Shown one piece after another: positions 1 to 8,245 of a stretch of 53,782 nucleotides of DNA; the first letter of the stretch is position 1; each line of letters opens with the position of its first letter. Made by a program: the position numbers and the translations under genes. The stretch spans positions 1 to 53,782 of the forward strand of contig JAPUUO010000002.1 in the NCBI GenBank assembly GCA_026967815.1, written 5' to 3'. Origin of the DNA: Candidatus Bathyarchaeota archaeon (lineage in GTDB: Archaea > Thermoproteota > Bathyarchaeia > Bathyarchaeales > Bathyarchaeaceae). The notes below the pieces were generated by a model. That model did not search any database. It saw nothing but the letters and a program-made list of their open reading frames with translations, and was not told the DNA's origin.

Positions 1-507
1 TACAATTTCGATCTCAACATCTTTAGGCAAAGCCTCATCCAGTTGGGACAAGAGCACTATTGTATATTCAGGGACGCCATCACCCACTTTAACTATGAAC
101 CTAGTTGCTGGGGTCTTGGTTAAAACATCTAAAACAGCATTTACAGTCTGTTCAACGCTCGAGTGAACCATTTTTTCTAGTAGGGTTCCATTGCTGAGCA
201 CCGCCATTCCAAAGGTCTTGCCTGGGTCAACGCCAACGGTGATCGCATCGTGGTCTCGCTTGGCCTTAACGCTTCTAATAGCTTCGTTTACAATTGTCGC
301 TGGATCCGTCGCTTCTTCAAAAACTATGACATTCGGATGGCTAATGAACTTACGCTCATCCTCTGTCGTTATCACAACTCTAACGCTGACCGGAATTGAT
401 TCATACGGCGTTAAACTCAAGAAAGGCACGTCTTTGGCTTTAAGTTCGTTCACTAGCTGATAGTAGGCTTTCCCAGACACCGTGGCAACTGCTATCTTGG
501 CCTTCAT
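1..507 (-). CDS. RuvC/RNase H-fold-like archaeal protein (3' end outside window)
   Basis: The reading frame starts with ATG at 507 and is open for 169 codons to the left edge of the window, so the C-terminus is missing. The N-terminal half reads like an alpha/beta domain (starting MKAKIAVATVSGKAYY). Around residues 92-104 there is GVDPGKTFGMAVL, the first-strand motif of RuvC-like and RNase H-fold nucleases or ATPases, with a metal-type Asp. It is divergent from radB with 65 bp between them, which fits a role in DNA metabolism but does not prove it. The later catalytic acids of the fold would lie beyond the window, so activity cannot be judged. I do not recognise a characterised ortholog. Confidence 0.6.
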   Translation of the reverse strand, partial: MKAKIAVATVSGKAYYQLVNELKAKDVPFLSLTPYESIPVSVRVVITTEDERKFISHPNVIVFEEATDPATIVNEAIRSVKAKRDHDAITVGVDPGKTFGMAVLSNGTLLEKMVHSSVEQTVNAVLDVLTKTPATRFIVKVGDGVPEYTIVLLSQLDEALPKDVEIEIV

Positions 508-572
508 AATATTTCCTTAATGCTCTAGTACAAGATAAAATTATTAACTTTCACCCTCAGTATCGCTTTACT

Positions 573-1274
573 GTGAACCGCTTGCAAGATAAGATTCCAA
601 CTGGCTGTCAACCTTTGGACAAGATGCTATATGGAGGATTAACTCTTGGAGACGTCACGCTCGTTTACGGAGAAGCTGAAACTGGAAAAACATCCTTAGC
701 AATTCAATGCGCAGTTAACACAGCCAGATCTGGCTACAAAGCCATTTTCGTTGATTCAGACGGCACATTTTCCCCTGTTCGGTTGTCGCAAATAGCGCAA
801 AAGGACACAGAGGAAGTCGCGCCTTCAATAACTCTGGTCAAGCCAACCACTTTTCAGGAGCAAGCCTTGGCCATAGACCGCCTAGACGAATACCTGACGA
901 AAACAGTAGGCATAGTGATCGTTGACACCGTAACGTCACTCTACCGATTGGAATTGGGTCAACCTAAGAAAACATTCACACTTAACAGAGAACTTGGAAG
1001 ACAAGTAGCAGGCTTGGCCCAAATCGCAAAAACCCGCAAGTCAGCAGTTCTCATCAACAGCCAGGTTCGAAACGTGTTTCTACAAGGTGCGGTAACAATG
1101 GAGCCCGTCGGCACACGCGTGCTGAAATTCTGGGCGGATACCGTGCTCAACCTGAAACTGACGGGTCAGTCGCGCATGCTGAAAGCTGTTCTTGAAAAAC
1201 ACCCACAGCGAAAACGATCTACCAGTTGTTATTTCACAATAGGAAAAACTGGAATCCGCCGTCACCGACGCTAA
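573..1274 (+). CDS. radB: DNA repair and recombination protein RadB
   Basis: RadB is the short RecA/Rad51 paralog of archaea, an accessory factor of RadA recombinase that binds ATP and DNA. The 233-residue protein has the Walker A loop GEAETGKTS (about residues 33-41), a Walker B stretch with VGIVIVDTVTSL (about 112-123), and lacks the N-terminal helix-hairpin-helix domain of RadA, as expected for RadB. Length matches the family. Translation starts with GTG at 573. It is followed after 35 bp by carS on the same strand, and the two may share a transcript. Alternative reading as a KaiC-like ATPase is less likely, given the start MNRLQDKIPTGCQPLDKMLYGG. Confidence 0.9.
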   Translation: MNRLQDKIPTGCQPLDKMLYGGLTLGDVTLVYGEAETGKTSLAIQCAVNTARSGYKAIFVDSDGTFSPVRLSQIAQKDTEEVAPSITLVKPTTFQEQALAIDRLDEYLTKTVGIVIVDTVTSLYRLELGQPKKTFTLNRELGRQVAGLAQIAKTRKSAVLINSQVRNVFLQGAVTMEPVGTRVLKFWADTVLNLKLTGQSRMLKAVLEKHPQRKRSTSCYFTIGKTGIRRHRR

Positions 1275-1309
1275 CTTTATCTTCTTTCGGATAAATACTA
1301 GGCGAGAAC

Positions 1310-1840
1310 ATGCAGACAATCATCAACAACATTATCTATGCCTTCTACTACATTTTCCCAGCCTACGTCGCCAATGCTATGCCAGTCATATTTGGAGGAG
1401 GCCACCCCATAGATGCGGGCAAGCTCTTGTGGGATGGAAAGCCCATATTGGGCTCAAACAAAACTGTACGAGGCTTCTTTGCTGGCTTATTAATTGGCAC
1501 GTTCACGGGTTTCGTTCTAAGTCTTCTCTACCAGCTTGACGGTTTTCCCCAAGACTTTCTGTTTCAATATGACTTTTGGCTTGGCTTTATGCTCTCTCTA
1601 GGAGCCTTAACTGGCGACCTGTTTCATTCTTTCATTAAGAGAAGGTTAGACATTTCTCCAGGTTCGCCTCTTCCAGTAGCAGATCAGCTTGACTTCGCTT
1701 TAGGGGCCATCCTCTTTTCCATCGTGTTTTACCCGCCGCCTTGGTACATCGCCGTTATAATCATAATTGTAACACCGCCCATACATCTTTTAACAAACTT
1801 CCTTGCCTATCTCATTGGCGCTAAAGGAAACCCATGGTGA
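1310..1840 (+). CDS. carS: CDP-archaeol synthase (CDP-2,3-bis-O-geranylgeranyl-sn-glycerol synthase)
   Basis: CarS transfers CMP from CTP to unsaturated archaetidic acid, giving CDP-archaeol, the branch-point precursor of archaeal polar lipids. It is an integral membrane enzyme. The 176-residue product has the family start with FPAYVANAMPVIFGGG, then DAGKLLWDGKPILGSNKTVRGF (residues about 36-57; conserved substrate-contact region) and a second conserved block with SFIKRRLDISPGSPLPVADQLDF (about 105-127). About five hydrophobic segments are visible. Length matches the family (about 165-180). ATG start at 1310. It lies 35 bp after radB, and is convergent with the next gene. Confidence 0.93.
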   Translation: MQTIINNIIYAFYYIFPAYVANAMPVIFGGGHPIDAGKLLWDGKPILGSNKTVRGFFAGLLIGTFTGFVLSLLYQLDGFPQDFLFQYDFWLGFMLSLGALTGDLFHSFIKRRLDISPGSPLPVADQLDFALGAILFSIVFYPPPWYIAVIIIIVTPPIHLLTNFLAYLIGAKGNPW

Positions 1841-1933
1841 AAGGCAAAATCATCCAGGTGAAACTCTTTTTCAACCATCTGTCTTGATTGTTGAGCTACA
1901 ATTGCTGAACCAGGTAACTCCTTATTTGCCTCT

Positions 1934-2362
1934 CTAAGTCGTAACCGTAAGCTTTGACCACAACAGATTCTCAACGTAGATATAAGCGACAAGGAGAAAA
2001 ACTACGCCAGTTAACAGCAGAATGTAAGCTTGGCGAGGTTTGTAGGCATATTTCGTGCTTTGATACATCAAAAAGACGCCGAAAAAGCCAATGGCATATG
2101 AAGTCATCACCAAGAGGCTTTCAAGAACCGCTTGTTCATGCACTGAGTAAGGATAGAAGAAGAGAATTCTACTTCCTATGGGAATAGCTATGAGAGGCTC
2201 CGCCAAGAGGTCGTACACCCCACCGCCGAGGAAAAAAACAGTTGCTGCAAGTAACACGAAGGCTGTAACAAATATAGAGGGTTTAGCAGTTGCTATTTTT
2301 CTTATTGCCCTCTTCAACCGAAACCCAAACGACGAAAGCCTCTTTTTAGTCCGACCTGCCAA
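1934..2362 (-). CDS. Four-segment membrane protein, resembles archaeal OST3/OST6-type protein
   Basis: The 142-residue protein has a basic N-terminus (residues 1-27, rich in Lys and Arg) followed by about four membrane segments (about 30-48, 82-100, 107-114 region and 113-130). The motif FLGGGVYDLL just after the first segment, and VHEQAVLESLLVMTSYAIGFFGVFLMYQSTKYAYKPRQAY further on (quoted only in outline: residues Q, ES, Y, P and R are the conserved points), resemble the membrane part of OST3/OST6, the oxidoreductase-type subunits of oligosaccharyltransferase; no thioredoxin domain or CxxC is present. It would act with AglB in N-glycosylation if the assignment holds. It sits downstream of topA and the small zinc-finger gene on the same strand with 7 bp spacing, so it is probably cotranscribed. 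Confidence 0.55.
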   Translation of the reverse strand: MAGRTKKRLSSFGFRLKRAIRKIATAKPSIFVTAFVLLAATVFFLGGGVYDLLAEPLIAIPIGSRILFFYPYSVHEQAVLESLLVMTSYAIGFFGVFLMYQSTKYAYKPRQAYILLLTGVVFLLVAYIYVENLLWSKLTVTT

Positions 2363-2369
2363 GTTCTGT

Positions 2370-2579
2370 TCACTCCTTGTCCTTCAACAGACGCTCAGCC
2401 ACTTCTTTTGCCCAAGCGCCTGTAAATGGATTTTTCACAATCTCATTTAAGTATTGTTCCCAAGACACGTCAGCAGCATGTTTCCAAATCTCAAATTTCT
2501 GCACTACACTAGCATAGGCTTTCTTATGTAACTCGCAATATTCATTTCTTGCCTCTCTGCTGCAACATTTGCATCTCAA
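2370..2579 (-). CDS. Small conserved archaeal zinc-finger protein
   Basis: A 69-residue product if TTG at 2579 is the start. That start is chosen because a GGAGG sits 6 bases upstream of it, whereas the longer frame from ATG at 2618 has no comparable site. The N-terminus has CKCC followed by CELH, giving a short CxxC...CxxH zinc-binding arrangement, then a helical tail with aromatic residues (KFEIWKHAADVSWEQYLNEI). The gene overlaps the 3' end of topA by 38 bp in another frame, an arrangement that implies translational coupling. Function is unknown; its position directly after topA suggests a nucleic-acid-related job, by inference only. Confidence 0.7.
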   Translation of the reverse strand: MRCKCCSREARNEYCELHKKAYASVVQKFEIWKHAADVSWEQYLNEIVKNPFTGAWAKEVAERLLKDKE

Positions 2580-4686
2580 GACGTTTCCTCCTTTCTTCTT
2601 TTTTTGGGCAGTCTTCATTAAAACAAAGCGTCCATGGCCGACGTCCCTTCGTTTTTACGATCAACGTGGGCCAGCCGCAGCCTTTACAAGGCTTGTGTAA
2701 CGGCTTAACCGTTCCTCGTTGTGGAAGCGGAAACGATGTTTGACAGAGGTGTTTGAAGTAGTTTGTGCAACCGATGAACCGTTTTCGAGTTTTTCTCGAG
2801 TATAGTACCATTAATTTGCCTGTGTGACAGGTAGGGCACTCACCCACCAATCTCTCATGGATTCGTGACCGTTTAATGGCATTGCTCAACACTTCACCTA
2901 TGACTGCTTCACTCTGCTTCAGCTCTTCCAACATAGGTTTAAGTCCTTCAACAGCTTCAAAGAGGACCTTTTCCCTTTCTTCACTGCCTGTTTGAATTCG
3001 CTCCATCTTCTCTTCAAGTTCACGAGTAAGCTCCACAGAGATAACTCCTGGACAATATCTATGAAGAACATCAATTATGTCGAAACCCAAGTCGGTAACG
3101 ACCATTCTTTCTTCAGCTATGTACTTTCGGTTATACAAAGTTTCAATTGTGTCGGCTCTTGTAGCCTTTGTTCCAATTCCATCCTCCTCCATTTTCCTCA
3201 ATAGACTGCTAGGATTGTAGCGGGGAAGCGGCTTCGTAAACTTGTCTTCACACAGTACCTTTTTCAACTGAATAATCTCCCCTTCTTTCAAAGGCGGCAA
3301 CAACACTTCTTCGGTTCTTACATAAGGCTTGTAAAATTCCATCCAGCCTTCCTTCAAGACGCGCCTTCCTCGCAAGTGAAAGCGATGCTCATTCACGTTC
3401 AAGGTAGCCTTTATGCTTTGTTTAACTGCCGGTTCACCGAAAACTGCCATAAAGCGCCTCGCAACGAGATCCCATATTCGCTTCTCCGGATTGGAGAGGG
3501 ATCTTTCTGGAAGATTCCCAGTCGGATAAACTGCTGGATGCGCGGGGTCTTCTTTGGCTCCTTCTCTTGGTTTCAATTCGTCTACTTTGAGAAGTTCAGA
3601 AGCAAGGCGTTTATAGGCTCGTTCCTTGCTTAGACCCTTCAAAATTGCTTTGTAGTCTATCACAGAAGGCAGTTTTTGGCTGCTTGTTCTGGGATAAGAA
3701 ATTAGGGCTCCAAGGTATAAGCGCTCAGCGATGCTCGAGGTTTTTCTCGGCGTGTATCTAAAAAGACTATAGGCTTCAGTTTGTAAAGCTCCGAGATCAA
3801 ATGGAATTGGAGGCTTCTGCTGAGTTCTGTTCTTTTCGATTGTTTCGATTTTGCCAGCTTTTCCCTTACATGTTTTTACAACTGCTTCTGCGTCCGCCCT
3901 TCTCTTTAAGGTCGTCTTTTCATATTCTGCCTCGTACGTGGTTCCTTCTATGTCAACTGTAGCTCCTATGCTCCAGTAAGGCGTAGGAACAAAACTACGA
4001 ATGCTTTTTTCTCTATCCACCAAAAACTTCAGGGTTGGTCCCTGAACCCTACCAGAGCTAAGTGTGGCATACTTTCCGCTCCAACGTTTTGCAGCAAGAG
4101 TCAGAGCTCTAGAGATATTTATGCCGTAGAGCCAGTCAACTTCGTGTCGTGTCCTTCCAGCTTCAATTAAGCCGAAATCCAGTTTGGGCAAGGGTTCACT
4201 GTAGGCCTTTTCCAACTCTTTCTTGGTTAAAGTAGAAAACCTCATCCTCTTGGCTACGTCTTGCTTGTTTTCACAAGCGTATCTGAGTAAGCAATACCCG
4301 ATTAAGCTTCCTTCAATGTCATAATCACACGCATCGATAAACTCTTCAGCGTTGTCCGCAAGTTTGGATACAACCTCAATCCATAAGCGACTCTGTCCTG
4401 CGCTTTTTTCAGCTAGGTAGCGCGGCGCCCATTTGAAATTAAAAACCGGATAGTAATTTCTCCCTTTCCCAACGTGTACAACCGTGTAAAGATGCCCTAG
4501 AGCGGAAACAACAACCAGAGGCTTGTCTCGTTTGGCTAGGAAATAAGGCACATTTTTCTCTTCGACTTTCGTTGGCTTACCTTTCTGGTCAAGCGCTTGT
4601 GCTATACGTTGGGCAGCACTAGGCTTTTCCGTAATGATAAGCGTATACTTCTCCAAACGCGATTCCTTTTTCCTTTCTGAATGCAT
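2542..4686 (-). CDS. topA: DNA topoisomerase I (type IA)
   Basis: Type IA topoisomerase relaxes negative supercoils by single-strand cleavage through a 5'-phosphotyrosine. From ATG 4686 the protein is 714 residues. The TOPRIM domain opens with TLIITEKPSAAQRIA and carries the acidic DYDIEG (Asp 121 and 123). The active-site tyrosine is Tyr331 in ALISYPRTSS. The C-terminus has several Cys pairs (CPTCHTGKL, CTNY...CQ, CKGCGWP, CFNEDCP), that is, topoisomerase-type zinc ribbons. An in-frame ATG exists at 4749, but 4686 is preferred because the longer version would run across the TATA element at 4692 and into the divergent gene. No helicase domain is present, so this is not reverse gyrase. Confidence 0.93.
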   Translation of the reverse strand: MHSERKKESRLEKYTLIITEKPSAAQRIAQALDQKGKPTKVEEKNVPYFLAKRDKPLVVVSALGHLYTVVHVGKGRNYYPVFNFKWAPRYLAEKSAGQSRLWIEVVSKLADNAEEFIDACDYDIEGSLIGYCLLRYACENKQDVAKRMRFSTLTKKELEKAYSEPLPKLDFGLIEAGRTRHEVDWLYGINISRALTLAAKRWSGKYATLSSGRVQGPTLKFLVDREKSIRSFVPTPYWSIGATVDIEGTTYEAEYEKTTLKRRADAEAVVKTCKGKAGKIETIEKNRTQQKPPIPFDLGALQTEAYSLFRYTPRKTSSIAERLYLGALISYPRTSSQKLPSVIDYKAILKGLSKERAYKRLASELLKVDELKPREGAKEDPAHPAVYPTGNLPERSLSNPEKRIWDLVARRFMAVFGEPAVKQSIKATLNVNEHRFHLRGRRVLKEGWMEFYKPYVRTEEVLLPPLKEGEIIQLKKVLCEDKFTKPLPRYNPSSLLRKMEEDGIGTKATRADTIETLYNRKYIAEERMVVTDLGFDIIDVLHRYCPGVISVELTRELEEKMERIQTGSEEREKVLFEAVEGLKPMLEELKQSEAVIGEVLSNAIKRSRIHERLVGECPTCHTGKLMVLYSRKTRKRFIGCTNYFKHLCQTSFPLPQRGTVKPLHKPCKGCGWPTLIVKTKGRRPWTLCFNEDCPKKEERRKRLEMQMLQQRGKK

Positions 4687-4691
4687 AGAAG

Positions 4692-4700
4692 TTATAAATA
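4692..4700. promoter_or_regulatory. TATA-like element in the topA / zinc-ribbon divergent region
   Basis: TTATAAATA lies in the 54-bp gap between the start of topA (4686, minus) and the start of the small zinc-ribbon gene (4741, plus). Spacing of about 40-48 bases to the plus-strand start suits promotion of that gene with a short leader. It is too close to the topA start to serve topA unless topA uses a further upstream element. Confidence 0.5.
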
Positions 4701-4740
4701 GTTTGTGTGCTTCTATTTCAGATACTATGGAAGTGATGTG

Positions 4741-4905
4741 TTGCCTCAACGAATTCTTTGTAATAATTGTGGTGCAATTCTCTTTGAAGGCATGGACTTA
4801 ACCCCGCCAGATGAAATTGTACAACGCTTCGATGGCAAATGCCCCAAATGCGGCAAGAAACTATCTTTTAATCCCATAAACGTTGACATTAAAAAGATAA
4901 AATAG
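4741..4905 (+). CDS. Small zinc-ribbon protein
   Basis: A 54-residue product with CNNCGAILFEG near the N-terminus and CPKCGKKL about 25 residues later, that is two CxxCG knuckles of a zinc ribbon. The start is uncertain: TTG 4741 is chosen because GGAAGTGA (4729-4736) is a usable ribosome-binding site; GTG 4738 is too close to it. The frame stays open upstream to ATG 4705. Such short zinc ribbons are common in archaea, often unassigned. It sits between divergent topA and gcvT, 44 bp before gcvT. No function can be given. Confidence 0.7.
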   Translation: MPQRILCNNCGAILFEGMDLTPPDEIVQRFDGKCPKCGKKLSFNPINVDIKKIK

Positions 4906-4949
4906 TTAAGATTTTATTCTTCCAAAGCTAACATGACAGAGGGTTTAAG

Positions 4950-6104
4950 TTGGCAGAGCCCACGCAAAGAACCCACCTCTACAGATTTCACAAGCAAACT
5001 GGCAAAATGACGCTATTTGCCGGCTTTGAAATGCCCCTCTGGTACAAGGGGATAATCCCAGAGCACATGGCTGTGCGCAACAACGTTGGCATATTCGACA
5101 TCAGCCATATGGGAAGGACAATAATCAGCGGTTCAGAAAGTGAAGCTTTTCTAAACTATGTAACAACCAACAACGTTTCACGCTTGACCCCTCTCTGCGC
5201 GCATTATTCTACAATGTGCAATGAGCAGGGCGGAGTCAAAGATGATTTCGTCCTCTCAAGGCTTGAACCCGAAAAGTTCTTCATGGTCTATAATGCCTCC
5301 AACAGAAAAAAGGACTTTGAATGGCTCGTTCAAAATTCCAAATCCTTCAAAACAAAGGTTGAACATGTTTCTGACAACATCGCTATGTTCGCAGTGCAAG
5401 GACCTAAAGCCGAGCAAACCCTTCAGAAGATAGCTAACTCCAACCTAAGCAAAATCGAACGATTCAAATGCGGCTGGACCAAGCTTGAAGGGGCAACAGT
5501 GTTTCTTTCACGAACAGGATACACAGGTGAAGACGGGTTTGAAATATTTGTCTGGGATACTCCACTCTCAAACCCAGCCAAGGCAGAAAAAGTTTGGAAC
5601 GCCATCCTAGAAGCTGGCAAAGAGTTTGGAATTGAACCTTGTGGCTTGGGTGCAAGAGACACACTACGGTTGGAAGCAGGCATGTGCCTCTATGGTAATG
5701 ACATTGACGAAAACACAACGCCACTAGAAGCCAGACTAGGCTTCGTTGTAAAACTGAAGAAGGAACGGTTCATCGGCAAAGATGCTTTACTAAAGCAGAA
5801 AACTGAGGGAGTTAAGAGAAAACGTGTAGGCTTGCGAATGCTAGAGAAAGGCATCCCTCGTCCTCATTATGAGGTTTGGAAGAGCAGCCAAAAGATAGGA
5901 CAGGTAACAAGTGGCACGTTCTCTCCTGTTCTGGAATGTGGAATAGCCGTGGCATACGTGCCCACCGAGCAAGCGGTTGAAAACTCAACAGTTATGGTTA
6001 AGATAAGAGATAAGCTTGCCAAGGCAGAAGTGATTAGGTTCCCGTTTTACGACTCGTCAAAGTATGGCTACAGGAGGCAAAGCAGTGCGAGTGTTGGATT
6101 ATGA
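4950..6104 (+). CDS. gcvT: Glycine cleavage system aminomethyltransferase (T protein)
   Basis: GcvT releases ammonia and passes the methylene group from the aminomethyl-lipoyl H protein to a tetrahydropterin cofactor. The 384-residue product has the family signatures: FAGFEMPLWYKGI near residue 25, VGIFDISHMGR at about 45-55, SRTGYTGEDGFEIF at about 190-203, and GLGARDTLRLEAGMCLYG at about 230-247. TTG start at 4950 (TTG GCA GAG). It is followed by gcvH with a 20-bp overlap. P protein and the lipoamide dehydrogenase are not in the window. The cofactor in this organism (tetrahydrofolate or tetrahydromethanopterin) cannot be read from the sequence. Confidence 0.95.
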   Translation: MAEPTQRTHLYRFHKQTGKMTLFAGFEMPLWYKGIIPEHMAVRNNVGIFDISHMGRTIISGSESEAFLNYVTTNNVSRLTPLCAHYSTMCNEQGGVKDDFVLSRLEPEKFFMVYNASNRKKDFEWLVQNSKSFKTKVEHVSDNIAMFAVQGPKAEQTLQKIANSNLSKIERFKCGWTKLEGATVFLSRTGYTGEDGFEIFVWDTPLSNPAKAEKVWNAILEAGKEFGIEPCGLGARDTLRLEAGMCLYGNDIDENTTPLEARLGFVVKLKKERFIGKDALLKQKTEGVKRKRVGLRMLEKGIPRPHYEVWKSSQKIGQVTSGTFSPVLECGIAVAYVPTEQAVENSTVMVKIRDKLAKAEVIRFPFYDSSKYGYRRQSSASVGL

Positions 6105-6492
6105 CATTCCAGACGATCTTTACTATTCAAGGGAACATGAATGGGTCAGTGCAAAAGGCAAAACTGCAGTTATTGGAATAACAGACTACGCACAAAAATC
6201 GCTCCATGAAGTAGTCTACGTGGAAACCCCGAAGGTTGACAACCAAATCCAGCAATCCCAGTCCATAGGCTCAGTTGAATCTGTAAAGTCAGTTTCAGAT
6301 ATCTTCACTCCCGTCTCGGGCAGAATAATCGAGATTAACGAGGAACTTGCGGAAAGCCCTGAACTCGTAAATCAAGACCCGTATGGAAAAGGATGGATTG
6401 CAAAAATTCATTTAGCAAACTTTGATGAAGATATGAAGAAGCTTCTGACCGCCAAGCAGTATGCCAACTACATTAAAAGCCTTGAAGAATAA
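6085..6492 (+). CDS. gcvH: Glycine cleavage system H protein
   Basis: GcvH is the lipoyl carrier of the glycine cleavage complex. From GTG 6085 the protein has 135 residues, with YYSREHEWVS near the start and the lipoyl site ESVKSVSD, Lys68. GTG 6085 is preferred to the in-frame ATG 6064 because GGAGG (6073-6077) lies 7 bases upstream of it and because homologs start close to VLDYDIPDDLYY. It overlaps gcvT by 20 bp, giving translational coupling. The downstream PAC2 gene is convergent. Confidence 0.95.
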   Translation: MRVLDYDIPDDLYYSREHEWVSAKGKTAVIGITDYAQKSLHEVVYVETPKVDNQIQQSQSIGSVESVKSVSDIFTPVSGRIIEINEELAESPELVNQDPYGKGWIAKIHLANFDEDMKKLLTAKQYANYIKSLEE

Positions 6493-6506
6493 GAGACGCT
6501 GCAAGC

Positions 6507-7280
6507 TTAGCTAATATAGGTTATTCGTTCTTCTTCGGTCTTGCGCTTTTTCCGAGCATACTCTTCTCTTCGATGTTCGATTTCCCGCATTTTAGCCACA
6601 ATCTGCTTGGACTTCTTGATCTCCTTATCCAGGTCACCTATGTCCATCTTCATATCAAGCATTTTTTGCAGAACCTCCAGAACACTCTTGGCAGCTAAAG
6701 GGTCAGGCAGGTAGCCTCGTGTTTCTCCCAGCAGGCATACAGCATCTATGTTTTGAAATTTCGCCAATCCTAAAAGCAGCCCAGCTGTGCCCACAATTGG
6801 ATTGCCAGATGAACTCGCCAGCGCATTTGCCTGCAAAGCTTTTTTCAAGACGCCAGGGTTTGTGGAAACAGCCACTACTTGAGGTTTTTTTTCAACTTCT
6901 TTTCGGTAGCCACCAAGTGTAACAATCAGTTTGGTGTTCAGTTTGGAAACGAAGTTGAGAATACAACTTGAAACCTCATACTGACCTTCAATGGTTTGTG
7001 CTTGGCTATCTCCCGTTAAGAAGATGAAGTCGGTTTCGGCATTGTGGTTTTTCGAGAAGTAGAAGTTGCCTCTGAGAAGTCTTACACTTCCCTTCTTGTT
7101 TACGTGCACGTAGTAGGGAAAATGCGGTGAATAGAGCTCAGCGAGTTTTTTGGCTTTCAACTGCTTAATAAGGTATCTAGTTGCAATTCTCCCAACCATC
7201 CCAAGTCCGGGAAGCCCCTCAATTAGTATGGGGTTCTTTAGCTTGACCTTCATTTTTTCTTTGACAAATGTTTCTTTCAT
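6507..7280 (-). CDS. PAC2-family protein (proteasome assembly chaperone-like), copy 1
   Basis: PAC2-fold proteins include eukaryotic proteasome assembly chaperones and archaeal PbaA/PbaB. The 257-residue protein has the family opening NPILIEGLPGLGMVGRIA (about residues 17-34), a central LIVTLGGYRKE and the later GTAGLLLGLAKF...CLLGETRGYLPDP. The C-terminal 50 residues are charged and probably form a helix or coiled coil. The start ATG 7278-7280 overlaps the nop10 stop (ATGA), so it is the last gene of the rps27e-aif2a-nop10 operon, a neighbourhood kept in many archaea. Two further PAC2 proteins are at 30518 and 42847. Confidence 0.9.
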   Translation of the reverse strand: MKETFVKEKMKVKLKNPILIEGLPGLGMVGRIATRYLIKQLKAKKLAELYSPHFPYYVHVNKKGSVRLLRGNFYFSKNHNAETDFIFLTGDSQAQTIEGQYEVSSCILNFVSKLNTKLIVTLGGYRKEVEKKPQVVAVSTNPGVLKKALQANALASSSGNPIVGTAGLLLGLAKFQNIDAVCLLGETRGYLPDPLAAKSVLEVLQKMLDMKMDIGDLDKEIKKSKQIVAKMREIEHRREEYARKKRKTEEERITYIS

Positions 7281-7438
7281 TGAATTTCAGCCCTCATTGC
7301 ACCTTTATACTTGGCATATTTGTCATCTGGCGAAAACTTTGCAGGATGGGGAATATGAACATTACCTCCACAATAGGGACACTTCTGATTCAACGTGTAA
7401 TTTTTACACTTCTCACATCTTCTAAGCAACCAAACCAT
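7277..7438 (-). CDS. nop10: H/ACA ribonucleoprotein subunit Nop10
   Basis: Nop10 is a core protein of H/ACA guide RNPs that pseudouridylate rRNA; it bridges Cbf5 and L7Ae. This short gene encodes 53 residues, starting MVWLLRRCEKCKNYTL. Cys8, Cys11, Cys20 and Cys23 form the zinc ribbon, and the linear tail HIPHPAKFSPDDKYAKYK is the typical Cbf5-binding part. Its ATG overlaps the aIF2-alpha stop (TAATG) and its TGA overlaps the start of the PAC2 gene. Length and gene order match archaeal nop10. Confidence 0.95.
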   Translation of the reverse strand: MVWLLRRCEKCKNYTLNQKCPYCGGNVHIPHPAKFSPDDKYAKYKGAMRAEIQ

Positions 7439-8229
7439 TATTTTCCCCTATGGAAGGTGCCTGTTCCTCCAGCCTTCGTTATGTTCTTTATGGCGGTTTC
7501 CGTGGCTTTTTCAAGAACCTTCTCAGCTTTCTTGTAATCTTCCGCTGAAACTTCTATGCGATACTTTGGCGGTGCAACAACATATACCCGAACGCTTGTT
7601 CCAGAAGACTTTTCAAATTTTTCAGCGCTCAAGAGAGCCTTACGAATACGAACCACGCCATCAGGCTTCACACATTGAAGCTCAAGTGTTCCTTTTATCG
7701 TGATAAGAGGAAGTTTTATTTTTTCTTTAACGATCTCGGCTATTGCAGCGGCTAAGTTCTTGGGAACCCCCAGTTCTAACAGAACGTCCGGACCTTCTCT
7801 CGCAGTTCTCGCCAAACCCCAGTACAATTCACCAAATTTCTCTTCAATGAGAACCCCAGCTTTTTCATGAACCTCTTCGACAGGTATGTCTAGCTTTTCG
7901 GAAACACTGCGGAGAAGCCCTTCGGCTTGTCTGTCTTTCTTCCAGGCGAGAAGCTTTTCTCTTCTCGCTCGTTTAGTTACTCTTCTAAGTGAGAGGTCTA
8001 CATGTTCCTTTTCGACGTTCACTCGTAAAACTTTCAACACGGTTTTTTGTCCTTCACGTATAAAAGAACGGATGTTTCGAACCCAGCCAGAGGACAATTC
8101 AGATATATGCAACAAACCTTCCTTTCCATATTCATCAAGAAAAACGTACGCACCATAATTAGTTACGTTTTGTATAGAAGCTATTACCAAGTCGCCAACT
8201 TCAGGCCACTCAGGTTTTTTAATAGGCAT
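7438..8229 (-). CDS. aif2a: Translation initiation factor aIF2, alpha subunit
   Basis: aIF2-alpha is part of the heterotrimer that brings initiator tRNA to the small subunit. The 263-residue protein starts MPIKKPEWPEVGDLVIASI, with an N-terminal S1/OB domain (NVTNYGAYVFLDEYGKEGLLHISEL, about residues 18-42), a helical middle domain and an alpha/beta C-terminal domain. The start at 8229 is chosen because it opens directly onto the S1 domain; the frame extends upstream without conserved sequence and would overlap rps27e. Spacing to rps27e is 16 bp. The serine position phosphorylated in eukaryotes cannot be assigned a role here. Confidence 0.95.
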   Translation of the reverse strand: MPIKKPEWPEVGDLVIASIQNVTNYGAYVFLDEYGKEGLLHISELSSGWVRNIRSFIREGQKTVLKVLRVNVEKEHVDLSLRRVTKRARREKLLAWKKDRQAEGLLRSVSEKLDIPVEEVHEKAGVLIEEKFGELYWGLARTAREGPDVLLELGVPKNLAAAIAEIVKEKIKLPLITIKGTLELQCVKPDGVVRIRKALLSAEKFEKSSGTSVRVYVVAPPKYRIEVSAEDYKKAEKVLEKATETAIKNITKAGGTGTFHRGK

Positions 8230-8245
8230 GGTGCTCCTCCAGTTT

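Noticed and set aside
2178..2450. 90-codon plus-strand frame crossing the end of the OST3-like gene and the small zinc-finger gene.
   Set aside because: It is antisense to two genes with better support and has no domain.
2542..4749. Reverse gyrase as the identity of the topoisomerase.
   Set aside because: The protein has only type IA topoisomerase and zinc-ribbon parts and no N-terminal helicase domain.
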